A stretch of DNA of 64,000 nucleotides. It comes from Caenorhabditis elegans (lineage: Eukaryota > Nematoda > Chromadorea > Rhabditida > Rhabditidae). Below are positions 45,401 to 58,611 of the stretch, piece after piece. The notes under the pieces were generated by a model, which saw only the letters and a program-made list of their open reading frames with translations, had not been told where the DNA came from and searched no databases. Position numbers and translations under genes: made by a program. The stretch lies in assembly GCF_000002985.6 (NCBI RefSeq), contig NC_003284.9, positions 3,410,001-3,474,000 of the forward strand. The letters are read 5' to 3'. The first letter of the stretch is position 1; the number at the start of each line of letters is the position of its first letter.

Positions 45401-48400
45401 ATGCTCGATTGTTGGTGGTGGTTTGGCGGGTGTGTTTCCGGTCACGGCTGAAATTAAATATTTGATAATTGATTGAACATTTTTTTGTTTCTGTTTGCCC
45501 ATTCTTCCTCTCTTCAAATGTTCAATTTGTCACAATGTTTTGTTGAAGCAGTTAAAAAAACCGAAAAATGACAGAGGAAGAACAAAACGCGAAATCTTGC
45601 CCGAAATTCTCATTTTTCATCTTGTTTCCAAACCACCGGACAAGTGGCTCTTTAGCAGAACATTTGGCGCGCTTTGCCGGCATTTCAGTGAGCACCACAG
45701 CAGGAGTATGAGCCACGGAGAAAAACGCGGCAGCAGGAGCACAAGAAGAAGAAGAAGAGCGGGATCCAGCAATTTATCATTGTTGGGACAATTGTTCGCA
45801 CATAATTGAGATGTGTTGTACATCGGCCCGTTTCCCGCTCATCTTCTTCTTGTTTTGCAGACAAGCGAGAACAAGTGTTTATGACCCGTTGACGAGTGAA
45901 TGATGATGATCACGACTGATAATAAACTTCACTCACCCAGGCAATCCGTGCCGTTCACGCACATCAGTGCCGAAGTCAAGCTGAAGACAGAGCCAAATAT
46001 CATTTGACTATGTCATAGGGTTACTCTAAAATGTTACAATTTTTGGTAAGGAAAGAGAAAAAATTGTTTGAAGATCACAGAGAAGATGACAAGATTGAAT
46101 TGAAAAAGGTTCATTAGGCTGATGAAAAGCAGTATAAGCCGTCCCCTTCCGGAGAGAGCCACCCAGGGTGTATTTCTACGCGGAGGACGCCTCGACAAAT
46201 GACCATCGCAATGACTAACCACAACACACGCATGACAAGGTTTCATCTTGCATCATTACTTTTCAGATTGACTAGCTAAACGAAATAAGAGAATTTCGGG
46301 TAAGCAGGGAGACAAAAACGGGGCGAGTAGATGGTGTGGCTGGCGGTGGCGGTGGGTGAGAGGAGACCCTCACAAAAATGCAATTGTTTACGATTGGTTG
46401 AGAAAACGAAAAAGACAAATGGGAAATGAGCTCCAACACTCCCGATGTGAAGGCAGAGATAAAAGGTGAGCCGTGTCGTTTCGTTTCTGATTGGGCAAAT
46501 TGAAAATTTTACTTTTTACGAGCGACAGAGAGATATACGTAAATAAAATATGTACGTACAAAATAAGGGGGTTTTGTGTTTTTGTGTACTTGGGGGGGGG
46601 GGTTGCATCGAAAAAATATTATTCTGGCCTACCAGTAAACAAGTTTGGACCACACACACTAATAAGATCAAAAAGTATTGAATAGTGGGGAAGGGGCAAT
46701 GGAAAAAAGAAAGAAAAAACCACCATATAAAAAAAGGAAAACGTTTCAATGATCCGAGGTGTCTAATGATAAGTGGCCCTCTCTAGCTCTACGCATCCCG
46801 GGACACACACACACATGTCGACGTATTACATCCATCTCTCCACACCAACCAGAAATGTTGAACAGCAGCTAAAAGGAGCACCGCCCTGCGCCCTGCCTCT
46901 CCCATTCTCTACACCCCACAAGATACCCCCACCGTTTACAAATTGATTCATAAATCAGCTCAATATTTATGTTGCGAGTTTTAATTGACTGATCTCGGCG
47001 GCACCGACGTGCGCGGCTACACTAAATAATGAATAAAAGAGATTGCGGCGGGAGCGAGCGATCGTAGTAGTAGTCCCGCCGTCCTTTGTGTTCGTGTACG
47101 ACGACGTCATATGGTGCTTTTGGCGGAGAATGGTGGATGAGTTATGAGAGACCGACAAAAAGGCATCCACGGCAGGTTTCGAGGAATCACAATTTTACGA
47201 AAAATTGATGCAACGAGCAAAAACTATAATTGACGGGAAAAAGTTCAAGTCCAGTTTTTTCACAAAATCTCAAAACTTGGAAAGTCTCCATTTAAAAAAA
47301 AATTAATAAACAAGCCGAACTCTATAATTTGGAAAAAAACCAACTGTTATGAGTCTTAACAAAACTGCTTGAATACCTAAATGAAATGTAACCTGGCAAA
47401 CGATGCGGATAGTAGAAGAATGGAAATTTTGCGTTTTTCTGGGTGTGGTGTCCGTTTTCGGACATAAAAGATGTCTAAAAGTTCACATAAATCACACGTC
47501 CTAATCTTAGTTCTTCTCCTTCTCTCTTTCCTGAAAAGTCAAGTAAGAGCATGTACGTACGTACTCATATTCTATCTGATCAGATTTCGAGATGTGGTCG
47601 TGGCGGCGGCGGCGGTGGTGGTTTTTGTCGTTACGTTAAACTAGTAGTGCAGCAGCAGCACAAAAAGTCTATATTTCAATGTGAAACATATGATAATAGT
47701 GTGCGAAAAATGTCGCAAAAACGCGGCGGTGAAGGAGTGTAGAAAAATAAACGCGGAGGTTACGATGAGCTTCAAGAAAATTGGAAGGAAATAGAAATGT
47801 GTGGAAAACGGGGGGGGGGGTGAGCTCCGTTTCGTTTTCAAGTACTACTTCTGAATTGAGCCCGTGCTGTCATCAAAGCTAGGAAAACGGAAGAAGAAGA
47901 CTGCAAAGCTATGAAAAAAAACAACAACAAAAATATATATAGAAATCAGGCGTGGGACCCAAAACAAAAGCCTAGCTCTAAAAAACCCCAAATTAAAGCC
48001 TAGAAGAGCAGCATGAACAATGAAAAATTTTCAGACATTAAATAAAACAATTAATATTCACCGGGTCTTTATTTTTTTGCAAAGCGGCCAAAATGTAAAA
48101 ACGAAACGAAACGTTCATAATTCTTCCAACACGCTAACCAAGTCATTTAGATTTTTATTTATTTGTTACTTATAACATCTACCTTCATTTGTATATTTAG
48201 TCTAAAAAATGTTACCAACTATTCAGAAGTTTAATGTTGAAATCAGAACTAGTAATAGTGGGTGCTATAATTATGGTGACACTATAAAATTTATCGCTAC
48301 GGAAAATTGATAACACAATTCGATACATTTCTAGTAACTTCCACATATTTATAGTACTATGATCGAAAAAAAAGAAGCTGATAATAATTTTTAAAAAGAA

Positions 48401-51400
48401 TTTTGAAATTCTATAAAGAGTGGAAAAAAGCGGTGTCAACTTCCTGCACGTCACCACTATATTAAAAATTTTGAGACCAACATGTTTTTTTTCGATAAAA
48501 AACCGTGAATACAAGGATTTCCTATTGAAAAGTCAAAGTCAAAAAGAAGCGCCAAGCTTTCTTATTCCGGCTGGCACAGACGTTGGACAAACATATGGTT
48601 TTCAGGAGGACAAATACCTTGTTTATTTTTTAATAACTATATGTATGTGTACAGATGTATTTGTTAAATACACAGAAGAAAGGGGAAAGTAGAATAGTAG
48701 AATAGATGCAAAGCGATGCAAATGCAACTTCTTCTCACAACACTGTCTCAAAACATTTCTCAACTCCACATATTTTTGGCGAACATTTTTGGTAGGAACA
48801 AAAATGCTACTGTAAAGAAATATGGAATGATTGAAAGCAGCGGATGGGAGAGTTTATTATTATTATAAGAGATCCGAAATATGTGTGACAGTAAGGTCAA
48901 AGGACCTAAACGTGCCGCCGTCATCGGGTGGCAGGAAGATCGCTCCTCTACCTTCTGGTATAATTATCGCACTTACTTATCGAAATTTGAGCGCAAAATT
49001 GGTTTGGCGGTAATTGTGGTGGACACCCGACTGGTAGCGGGGTCCGTCCAAAACATCCGGTAAGAAAAAAGGCGAAAAAGGCAAAAAACCGAAATGAAGA
49101 GTGTCATGTTGACTCAACAGATTTTTTTTCGGATAGGTAGTCAAGTGAATGTGCAATTTGATATTTTCAAAAGAACAAAACAAAACAATAGTATTTTTCT
49201 GTTGTTGTAAAGAAATAATATTCTAAAATCAAAGTGGAACCACACAATGCTCGAGAGAATTTTGAAGAAAAAGAAAAAAAAATTGAAATCATAAAAATGA
49301 TCGTTAGGGTTGGCCCATCTTCTCTGCCCAATCATTGCAAAATTTATATACATATTGCCAAAAGTTTTAAACAATCAAAGAGAAAAAGTATCGTATTGAG
49401 GACAAATCGAAAGTCCTCAGTTTTTTTTTTGCTGAGAAATAGTGACCGGAAAGACATGTCGCTTCTATTGTTGTCAAGAAAAGGGTCGGTGTGTTCATCT
49501 CCAATTCCTTGGTTCTTTTCAAAAAAAAAACGAACCAAGTATAGTTCATTTGAGATTCAGTAGGAAAAAATGGCAACCAAAACTCAAGCCGCGGAACTAA
49601 AAAAAAAGTGAGTGAAAAGTGAGACGGCAGATCATGACCAGGTATTACTAATGAGGGTATAAAGTATGGTCCAGTGATCGCATAGAAATGTAACTTATCC
49701 CATGCAAGGTTTCGCCTACAAATCCGAAAATGAGCCTAGGCGATGAATAGTGGGGGGAACGCCGCGCGCGGTCAACTTGTCAAGTGAGCATCCACCATAG
49801 TGGGTGAAAAATCACGCGCATCTGGCTTGAGAGCGGCCCAGTGAACGTGTGAATATTGTACGGAAACTCGCGGGGCATTGTCTCAAGCTGTCCTCTAATG
49901 GTAACGAGCTTGACACGGAAGATGGGGATGGAGGAGAAGCGATAAATCATCTCTGGTAAGAGGTTTGATTTTGATTAATTTATGAGGTGATGGAAGCAGA
50001 GCAAGCAAGTGTAGGCGGGGGTAAACTGAATAATTTCACAAAATCTATGTACTATGATTATTTCTAGGAATTGATTTTTTTCGCTGGATTAAAAAAACAT
50101 ACAACATGATTACCTTAGGACAGGTGTTCACGCAAGATTAGATATAGAAATTCATGGAAATTGACAGCCTTCAATGTCATTCTCTTTTTTCACCTTTCCC
50201 TTATTTAAAAAGAAAGAGAGTGGCCAAAAAGGTGCGCAATACGCATACATAAAAGACTTTTGTGATGTCTTTTTCTTAATTCATACATAAATTTCCAACG
50301 TTTTCTACACATTTAGTGTTTGTGTGTGTGTATGTGTTTCCCCAATAAAGTCGAAAAGATGTCGGCGGGTTGCTTTATGACTCCAAACAAAAACCTCCAA
50401 ATGTGGCAATAATTTATTCATCTCTCATCTTCAGCCCGACGTTTTCGGTTCAAACAAGCATATATTTTTTTTTAGTGTCTCATTTTTAGTGGCTTGTAAA
50501 AAAGTAGAAACCTACTGAAACCGGTCTAAAAATAAAGTGCCGACAAATGGTTAGAAGTAAAGGAAAAAAGGCAAAAGCTGGAGAGATGAACTATACGATT
50601 TAGGGCTAGAACAACACATTGAAAAAATAGGAAAAAAAGAATTCGAATCGATCGCATCCTCATTGTTTTGTTTATCCTCTCCTGTCTCTATTACTAGTAC
50701 CTTTAGCAGTGTTTGGGTGTGAAATGGATTAGTGATGGGACGGGACAGGGGATATATACGGATGGACTATTGCAATGGTTTTCAACTACTACTATAGTGC
50801 TTCTCTCTATTCAAAACCAAACAAAATGGAAAGAAGGGACACACAATCCTACCGATTGGCTTTTTTGTTCAGACTTTCCTATTCTAAACATTTCTGTAGG
50901 AATTCTGTTGAAGGGACCACCAAGGTCACATAATCGGATTGTTAGTCTTTTTTCTCTTGCCCCCGCCTGTTAAAATCCTTATAACGGGTGAGTGAAGACG
51001 AGGAAGAAGAAGTAATGGTAAAAATGAAGTCAAAACTTGGTACATTTTTTGAGAACAGTCCTGTAGTTGAAAAACAAAACACGCAGAAACTAGAGTTTTA
51101 AATTAGAATGCTACTCAAGCAACGCGGCGCACTCTAAATAGAAACAATGGGGGAAAAGTCGGGGGCCAAAATGGCTGCGCGGATGGGTTTGGAAACAAGT
51201 TATGCTAATCAACTGAGGGCAAGATTTATTTTCTTTTTCTTATTTGCTCTTTTTTTTTTGGACACGGCCTTTGGTTTCAAATGTTGCCTGAAATATGAAA
51301 TAAATACTTTCACTAACCTTTAGTTGTAACTTTCAAAGCTGCCTTGCTCAACGAGCTTCCTGCCGAGTTCATTCCAGCGCACACATAAGCTCCCTCATCA

Positions 51401-54400
51401 ACTTGACGAACTTCCTCAATTGTCAATGTTCCAGTTGGTGAAACTTTCGTTCTACCATCAGCGGACACATAACTTGGGAAAAGAAGATCCTGTTGGCCTT
51501 CCTTGCTCCAAAAATAGGCGGGACTCGGTTGACCGACCAAGGTGCATTCAAAAGTTGCCGTGCCTCCAGCTGGAACTGACTGGTCTGCTGGTTTTGTCTG
51601 GAAGGATGGAGGTGCCTGGACACGAAGATGTGCAGATGCTTCAAGAGTTCCCGCTGGATTTCGTGCATAGCAAACGTATTCACCTTCGTCTGATGGTTGA
51701 ACTCTGAAAAACGTGGGTATGAGAAATTGTATTTAAGATTCGCATTTCTTTTCAGAAATTTGAAAAGCTCAAATTATTTCAATTTTCATTAAATTCTATA
51801 AAATAATGTTCCCTTTGATTTTTCAGTTTTTTCTCGATTCGCAATTTACATTGAAATTTCATTTTGAAACTTTTTATTATTTTAAATTGAAACGTGACCA
51901 TTTTGTGATTTTAAACTTAGTATTGTTTTTTATTTTCTAGTTTTTACAATTGAAGTAGTAATGAAATATATATGCGTATAAATACTAAACACTTCAGTGC
52001 TGAAACATTAACAACTTTTTGGGGGGACGAAATCTATTGGTACCTAATCATTTTTTTTGTATAATGCGACTGTTTTCCAATAAGTACAATAAGTATAGGC
52101 TTTGTAAATTTTGTAAATCCAATACTTTCCCATTTAGATGCCTAAACTTTTCAATAAAAAGGCTCGCAAACAGGTGTCCAACAACTATCATTCATCAATG
52201 TATTTCAGATCATAAAAAATATAACCTAGATCTCCGAAAACGGTTATTAGATTATGTCTCTTCGGTGTCTCTTAAGAGATAACTAAATCCTTTGCAAGAT
52301 GAGATAACACCTCGACTTTCTCCCACTTTTATTACCTTTCGATTCTCAACCCCCGATTATCCTTGGCAATGTATGCACGTGTAACTGGCATCGGCTCATT
52401 TTTGCGTTTCCACGTAATTTGTGGTTGAGGATCTCCAGTCACACGACAATCAAACAGCACTGCGGCTCCGACGTCGACCGTCATGTCCTTGGGTTCTTGC
52501 TGAAATCAACATCAAATGAATAGTAATACTAATCATCGAATTAGTAAGATTGAGAATAGAATACAGGAAGTTACAAAACCCCCTGTCGACATTTTTTTTG
52601 TTAATCTACCAGTCATTTAGCATTTTCATCGGAACAATGAAATTGAAACGACCTTGAGTTACAATTTAAATTAATTTTAAAAGGACTATCGCTTCCACAC
52701 GTACCTCAAACTTTGGTTTCTCAAAGACACTCAATCTTGCGGGATTGGACACCCGTTCTCCGACCATGTTGTTGGCAACACACTGATAAGTACCAGAATC
52801 GCTTCGATCGACCGGATCAATGATGAGGTTTCCGTCAGAGTGTAGAGTGTATCGTGGCATGTCTTGAATTCGGAGCTCTTTGTCGTCTTTCCGCCAGCTC
52901 ACAACCGGCTCCGGGAATCCACGTGGCGGACTGCATTCCAGAACGGCCATCTCTCCACCAAGAGCCTGAAAACAATTGAGTAACGCTTCTGTGAATAATT
53001 ATTTTTTAATGGTCTAAAAATCGCGTTGACAAATTGTGCAGTGCGGTTTACAGTTTTTGAAAAACTGACGAATGAAGTTTTTTGTAACATTGATGGTCCA
53101 AATCTTCGGTTTTTCGGGGTTACCAAAAATTTTCAACTGACAAAATAGTGATAATTTTTTTTTTCTGTAGTTTAACACTAAAAAATGAGGTGACATATTT
53201 GAACTGACTCAGAATATGCCGTTTTATTCTCTATTTGTGCGGCACCCCAACTGTTTAACTGACAGCATATGTCTCGAATGCTTTTGAAGATATTAAGAAG
53301 TTCAAAAACAATAAATTTACAGAGAAATTTAACAAAACTGTGCTCAGTTAAAATTTTTACAAAAAATCCAATTTGACCGAGATACGAACTGTCAGGGTTG
53401 AGCCATGGAAATGCCGCAGTAATAGAGATTATAAGGTAAACTGTCAAAGTAGAAAAGTGCAGGATTAAGTGAAAAAATACGTAATATTATTCAAAGTATT
53501 AAACTTTACCTGAACTGTTCTTGGCCGAACTCGAAAGTCTTCGCGAAGCATCGCCAATTTTAACGATCCTTCGTTCGACTTCACTTCTCCGTGCTCGTTG
53601 CTGGCCACACAATAGTACGCTCCCGCATCGCTGTCTTTTCCGTTTTTTCCACTATTCACTTTCAGAAGAAACAGGGATCCCGTGTCGAGAACAATCCGGT
53701 GGCTGTTCACTTGCTCCTTATTCGTGATTACGGGCTGTCCATCCTTGTACCATGTGATTTTGGCGGTAGATGGCTTTGCACCACAGTTGAGGGTTGCTGG
53801 CGATCCCCTAGATACCACCACATCGATGGGATGTTCGATTATCACGGGAGCGAGATTTGAGGCATCTGAAATTATATTCAAGATTTGAAAAGGTTCAAAA
53901 CAACATCATTCCCCTGTTAGAATTTTTTTTACTTTCCTCATCTCCCATTCATCTTATTTCCACATACATCAACACTTTGATTTTATCCATCTTGACAATG
54001 TGAATAAGAAAGGAAACTTGTCCAAGTGCATTAAATCAATCTGACCGATCCGGCACGCGCAATACTGTCACATCTGTATTATGGTGTCGAAACGAACACC
54101 TTCCCTCACCGATTTTTCAGTAGAGATGTGCGACACTATTGTCCTTGACGGACGGTAGGTAATAAAATGATTCACTAGGAATTTTATCAAAATTTATGTA
54201 TGTGTGTGTGTGTGTGTGAGTGTGGTAAAAACCTAGATAGTACATTAACGGCTGGTTTATTGGGTGTCGGTGGTCTATTACATAAGATTGCCATTGACCT
54301 CCGACGGATTACCCATCTTCTCCCATCTGCTTCAAAAAATATCAAAAAGCCATTTTGAATCACTTGTTTATGGCATTCACCCTGACACTGCTGCGCACAC

Positions 54401-55842
54401 ACTTAATAAAAATTTCAGCAGGCCGACTTGTTTTCCTCCACTTCAAAATACGGACCACTGTTGTTTTCCACTAGTAAATTACCAGACCAAAGTGTGGCTA
54501 ACAAGCTGCCGGATTCAACAATTTAATTAGCCTGGCTGTCCTTCTGTCTCTTCTGTCACCTCTTTAACCTTTCAACAATCTAGCGTGCCAGTGTCAAAAT
54601 GTGCGCACGCGAGTAAACTATCCATGAACCAATGTATTGTACTCTGGCTACAATTTAATGGCCGTGTTAACCTTCAAAATATTATACTACGCTGCCTGCC
54701 CGCCTTTTCATCCATAGGCAAGACAAAACCAAAGAGCTGTGAAGATGTACACATATCTCATCCTGTCAACACCCAATTTCACAATTCGCCCGTCATTCTT
54801 TCGCAACACATTGGTGTTGAAAGCTTCTGCTAAAAAGCAGGCTGTCTTTCTAAAACATGAGATGCAACTGAATATTTTGGACAGCGCCAACAGCTCATTA
54901 ATAACCTACTAGTCTCTGGGGAGGGATTTCAAATAGCTTCTCATCTTCTATCAACCGCATGCTAATGATTCTCAATTTTACGGATATTCGCATGCATCTT
55001 AAAACTGTGCTAAAATGTTTAAATGACCCAGGTTGGGGCAATTTATCACATTGAATAATGACTTGCACATTGCACAAATTACATTGTGGAAATGTGGAAA
55101 TGTGGAACAAGACAAATATCGAGAGTCTGCGGGTGGTCGCTCCCAACTGTTTCTTATATTTTCGTTGCAAATTACACTGGCTCTGGTCGCTGTACAAAAA
55201 GACTTATTGTTTTAAGAGATTAGCATTTGAATGGTGAATACTTGAGAACACGCGCCTCAATGAGACTAACTCCTCTCATTCATTTTCTATACCATTTATT
55301 CTCCCCCCGTCCTATTCACTATTGTTTTCTCAACATTACCATCCAAAAGCGGGGCTTGGCTCGGCCAAGAGGGCAGATGGCAGTCCAAAACGATAATCGA
55401 ATCTTTTTACACTATAGTCGGCAAACGAGCTCACAATCCAAGCAGCGAACCCGCTTTTGGTGTTTGACAAAATGAAGAGTCATGTCTAATAGCGCAAGAG
55501 TAGAAAAAGCAGCGAGTAAAGAGCATTTTTCCAAGATGGAGGGCATTCGTTTCCGCGCATTCAGTCAATCTTCGTTTTAATCGCTTTCTTCGACATGGGA
55601 AATACAACCCAACCTAATGGATTTTCCAAGTTTCCAAGTGAATTCAAAGAAAACCCACGAGTGGATCGAATAGCGTGTCTTGTTGGCGACGCGTTTTTTT
55701 CACCATGTAACTTGACACTTTTGGTACATTCTTAACTTAACATTTTTTTTCTAGAAAAAAAAAACCAACCTTCGCAGAAGCTTCGGATTACTGCTTGCAA
55801 TACCAGGAGGATAGTGCATAACAGCGTTTTTCGATTGAACAT
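42496..55842 (-). CDS. sax-3: Roundabout-family axon guidance receptor SAX-3
   Basis: Robo receptor for Slit (SLT-1), guiding axons and cell migration at the cell surface. Twelve coding exons on the minus strand: 55842-55770, 53865-53510, 52965-52705, 52499-52336, 51703-51318, 45447-45231, 45172-44379, 44325-44038, 43978-43230, 43116-42982, 42927-42618, 42572-42496; all phases fit, about 1,269 residues. Order: signal peptide MFNRKTLLCTILLVLQAVI; Ig1 (exon 2), Ig2 (exon 3), Ig3-Ig4 (exons 4-5), Ig5 (exons 6-7), three FN3 domains (exons 7-8), membrane span VPVIVIVAILIIFVVIIIAY (exon 9). The cytoplasmic tail has a CC1-like PSPYATTTL and a proline-rich CC2-like IPPPPSNPPPPGG that can bind Ena/UNC-34. 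Sequence agrees with C. elegans SAX-3 as I recall it. Introns 1 (1.9 kb) and 5 (5.9 kb) are large; intron 5 contains an alternative first exon and an opposite-strand gene. Confidence 0.97.
45937..46003 (-). CDS. sax-3: Candidate alternative first exon of sax-3
   Basis: On the minus strand an ATG at 46003 opens a 67-base exon encoding MIFGSVFSLTSALMCVNGTD and two more residues, then a strong donor (G|gtgagtg). It ends in phase 1, exactly the phase needed to join exon 6 at 45447. An acceptor attttag lies 22 bases before the ATG, as expected for trans-splicing. The hydrophobic 15-residue core could be a signal peptide. The product would keep Ig5, the FN3 domains, membrane span and tail but lose Ig1-Ig4, including the Ig1-Ig2 region that binds Slit in Robo proteins (family knowledge). 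It may already be an annotated isoform; I cannot check. Confidence 0.6.
46026..47130 (-). promoter_or_regulatory. Possible internal sax-3 promoter region
   Basis: The kilobase upstream of the alternative exon is GC-richer than most intronic sequence here. It holds an 8-base perfect inverted repeat (cggcggga at 47046-47053, tcccgccg at 47074-47081) beside a CGAGCGATCG core, and a CRE-like tgacgt/acgtca context near 47100. These fit a promoter but no element is proven. Confidence 0.35.
46592..46602 (+). repeat. Poly-G tract (11 G)
   Basis: Run of 11 G on the plus strand in sax-3 intron 5. Confidence 0.95.
47471..47742 (+). CDS. Candidate nested gene for a secreted Gly/Cys-rich peptide
   Basis: Lies inside sax-3 intron 5 on the opposite strand. 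Exon 47471-47542 encodes a near-ideal signal peptide (MSKSSHKSHVLILVLLLLSF, then LKSQ) and ends at a consensus donor gtaaga. After a 41-base intron ending ctgatcag, exon 47584-47742 continues in frame: ISRCGRGGGGGGGFCRY, then a basic Gln/Lys segment, one more Cys, and a KRGGEGV end at TAG; 76 residues. AATAAA follows at 47746-47751, four bases after the stop, and may be too close to be used. The Cys-Gly-repeat-Cys core recalls glycine-rich secreted peptides of nematodes but I assign no function. The Gly run is coded by a GGC/GGT repeat, so length may vary between strains. The intron is near the lower length limit. Confidence 0.5.
47810..47820 (+). repeat. Poly-G tract (11 G)
   Basis: Run of 11 G on the plus strand, 70 bases after the candidate nested gene. 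Confidence 0.95.
47830..51310. other. Remainder of sax-3 intron 5
   Basis: About 3.5 kb of intron. GC-richer segments at about 48890-49030 and 49740-49960 stand out and may be enhancers; the latter includes a palindrome ccgcgcgcgg near 49763. A short GT run lies at about 50322-50336. No further exon with signal peptide or fitting phase was found. Confidence 0.4.
53866..55769. other. sax-3 intron 1
   Basis: A 1.9-kb intron separating the signal-peptide exon from Ig1. It contains a (GT)n run at about 54198-54220 and several less AT-rich stretches (54280-55000) that may be regulatory. No nested gene is supported. Confidence 0.5.
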
Positions 55843-55925
55843 GATCTTGTTTTATTCAATCTGTGTCCAATTTCAAAGGCTGCATCTAATTGTGGCGGTG
55901 TTCTGAATTTCCAGTTGGGAGACAC
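55843..55925 (-). other. sax-3: sax-3 5' UTR exon segment
   Basis: An 83-base leader precedes the ATG at 55842. It begins after a strong acceptor (tttttcttgcag) at 55926, so the leader is either trans-spliced here or joined to a non-coding exon further right. Confidence 0.65.
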
Positions 55926-58611
55926 CTGCAAGAAAAACACAAAAGTAATCAAAGTTATTGGCGGTTGTTTTAAGAGTGGGCGACAAAATGACGGAAAGAG
56001 AATGAGGGAATATAAAAGGAGAAACAAGACAAAATAGGTGATGGGAAAAAGATGGAAAAGGGCGAAAAAAGCGTGGCCCTGGGTGTAATCATTCATCTTT
56101 GCTAGGGTGACACTCGGGAGAATAGATTTAGAAGGAAAAAAGGAAAAGACACAACAAAGTAATTGAAAAGTTGACGAGCGTCGTCGTCGTCGTTTTCAAG
56201 ACGCGAAGACGATTTGTGCGTCCGTTTTTGCGCATTTTCGGTGGTGGTGGTGGTGGAGCGATTCGGACGGAAGCCGACCCTAAATTGGACTAGAGAGCCA
56301 CATTCTAGAATGAAGAACAAATTTAGTCTTCTACGCGACGGAAGATGTTGGACAAAAAAAAATAAAGAAAAAATGCACGGGAGGCAAAAGTAGCCAGCAG
56401 GAAGACAAGCAACAAAAAAAATGAGGACGCAAAGTTAGGAGGCAAACGTAGTGAGACTGGTTAAAGATGACGCGCAGAAGGACGGATGAAGGATGGATAT
56501 AGAAGATGAAAGAAAATGAACAAGTCGATTTTGAAAGGATTTTCTTAAATGCGGCGAGGCGTAATCAAAATTTGGTGTAGTGAAAAGGCAACTTGAAAAA
56601 GGAAACCTACTCTGACAAAAAATATAAAAAATCTTTAGTACTAAGTTCGTGGCAGATTGGGAAGTGTGCAGGAGTTGTTTCAAACTGCACAAGACTCCCG
56701 AAAAGCTATGCAAAATTTTATTTTACGCAGGAGTTGTGCAAGATTGTAGTAAGAATCCGTTGAAGTTTCAATCTAAGTAGAACTTCATCAAGTCTATATA
56801 GGCGTTTTACTTTACTTGGGAAATTTGATTTTTGCCAGAGTATCAATAAAATAACTATAGCTACAATTTGAACATGGAAATTAAAAACTTCAAACACAGC
56901 AAAATGGCCAAAATTAGGAAAATACCTTGAAATTAAAAGAAAAACGGATTTTCAACATCACCAAATGGTTCAAAATTTTTATACATACAAAAAGCTTTCA
57001 TTGTTTCTCTAACAACCAAAAAGAAACAAATCACAATTTAGTACAAATGCATTTGCAGAACATTTAAAATGAGGACCGTTGAGACGAATTGCTAGAAGGC
57101 GTAGACGCAGAATGTTAGACATCAGATTTCCTCTTCAAGGTGTGTGTGCAATGCGCGGGGAGATAAACGCGCAAAGAGGAGTGAGACAAGTATCGATTTA
57201 TGTTGTGCCAGCGATTGAATAATACTGATTAGATAAACTATCTGGCAACAGGCGGGCGAATAAGAAAAATCAATACGCTTTATTCTAGACAAGAAAGTAC
57301 TCGAGAACATATCAAAGCTCTCAACTCAATAAGGTCGTCAGAAAGCTCATAATTGTCAGATAAATAACCTAAATAATGCGCGTCAAGAGCACGGCGATGA
57401 CGGATGTCCATGTCATGCAAGCGGCTCGATACGGAACGAAACCGCATGGAATATGAGGGGATAGCCGGGGCTATACGTCGCCCCCTTCCCTGGTTAAGTA
57501 ATTATTCCAATTCGTGGCCGCCCTCCTCTCACATTCGACTACCCGTTCATTAGGTCCATTGTAGACCGAACCTATGCCCATGGACCAACGAGGCAAACGA
57601 TTGGGGGACGGGAGGACGACGAAGAAGAAGGAAAACCCGGCCCTGTCATACAACATCTGTCGTGTTGTGTCTATACGTTGTCAATGAGCAATAGTTACAC
57701 TTGTAGTGGAACCGATAAAATTCGCAAGAATAGGTGGGGAGATTCGAAGAGCCTGTGATTTTTGCGGGGAAGCAGACGGTGGGGAAATGTGGAAAGTAAA
57801 AAAGTGAGAACCAGTGACAGGAATTGACCATAATTTCGCAAAGGTGTCGGCGGGGCGAGAAGCTGGACAATAAACTTTATGGCACTTTACAAAGTGCGTT
57901 TGTTCGTTGAAATGAGAAGATCACCTCTTTTTCCGAAAAGCAAAAAGTTCAGAAGAAAGATGGCACAATAACCAAAAAGAAAAAAAAAAGAAGCAAAAAA
58001 TGCAAAGAAAAGTGTGATGGGATGGGAAAGTCTACCAGGGAGAATAGAATTGTGGTCCGCCGCAATTCGTCATGGGGTCCACTGGACACCTGCTCGACCG
58101 GACGACGGGTCGATGGCGTGAAAAACGTGGATTGGAATGGGGGACGTCAAAGAGGGGCACGAAAGTGTGCGCCAAATGATTTTTTCCCCCTCCCATCTTT
58201 TCTCAATTCCGCGCTCCTTTGCCCCGCCAAGAAGTGGGTCGCCGGCGGAGCAAGTGGTCAGTGGCAGACGACGGTGAGCAAAAGTGGGTTATGCAAATAT
58301 TCCTGCTCTCTCGGTGATATTGAATCTCTCTTTTTAAATCCAAAGAAACATGAGGTGCGTGAGAAATTATGATATGGAAGTTTTTAATACATGCACGTAT
58401 ATTTTTCGGCAATTTCAAACTTTCAGACAATTTTTGAGCACTTTTTCAATTGTTTCAAATAGAGAACAAGTTATTTTCAGATAAAAAATTAATTTTCCAT
58501 TTTTTGTAACTAAATTTTTATTTAAAAAAAAACTACTTCGGGGAACATGCCAGACTGGCTCATTTTGTAGAATTGCCAGCCTGCATTTGCCGCGCACCTT
58601 TGGCACAAATG

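Noticed and set aside
58022-58372. 116-codon plus-strand ORF in a GC-rich island
   Set aside because: No signal peptide, domain or splice context; GC-rich promoter-like DNA tends to leave such frames open.
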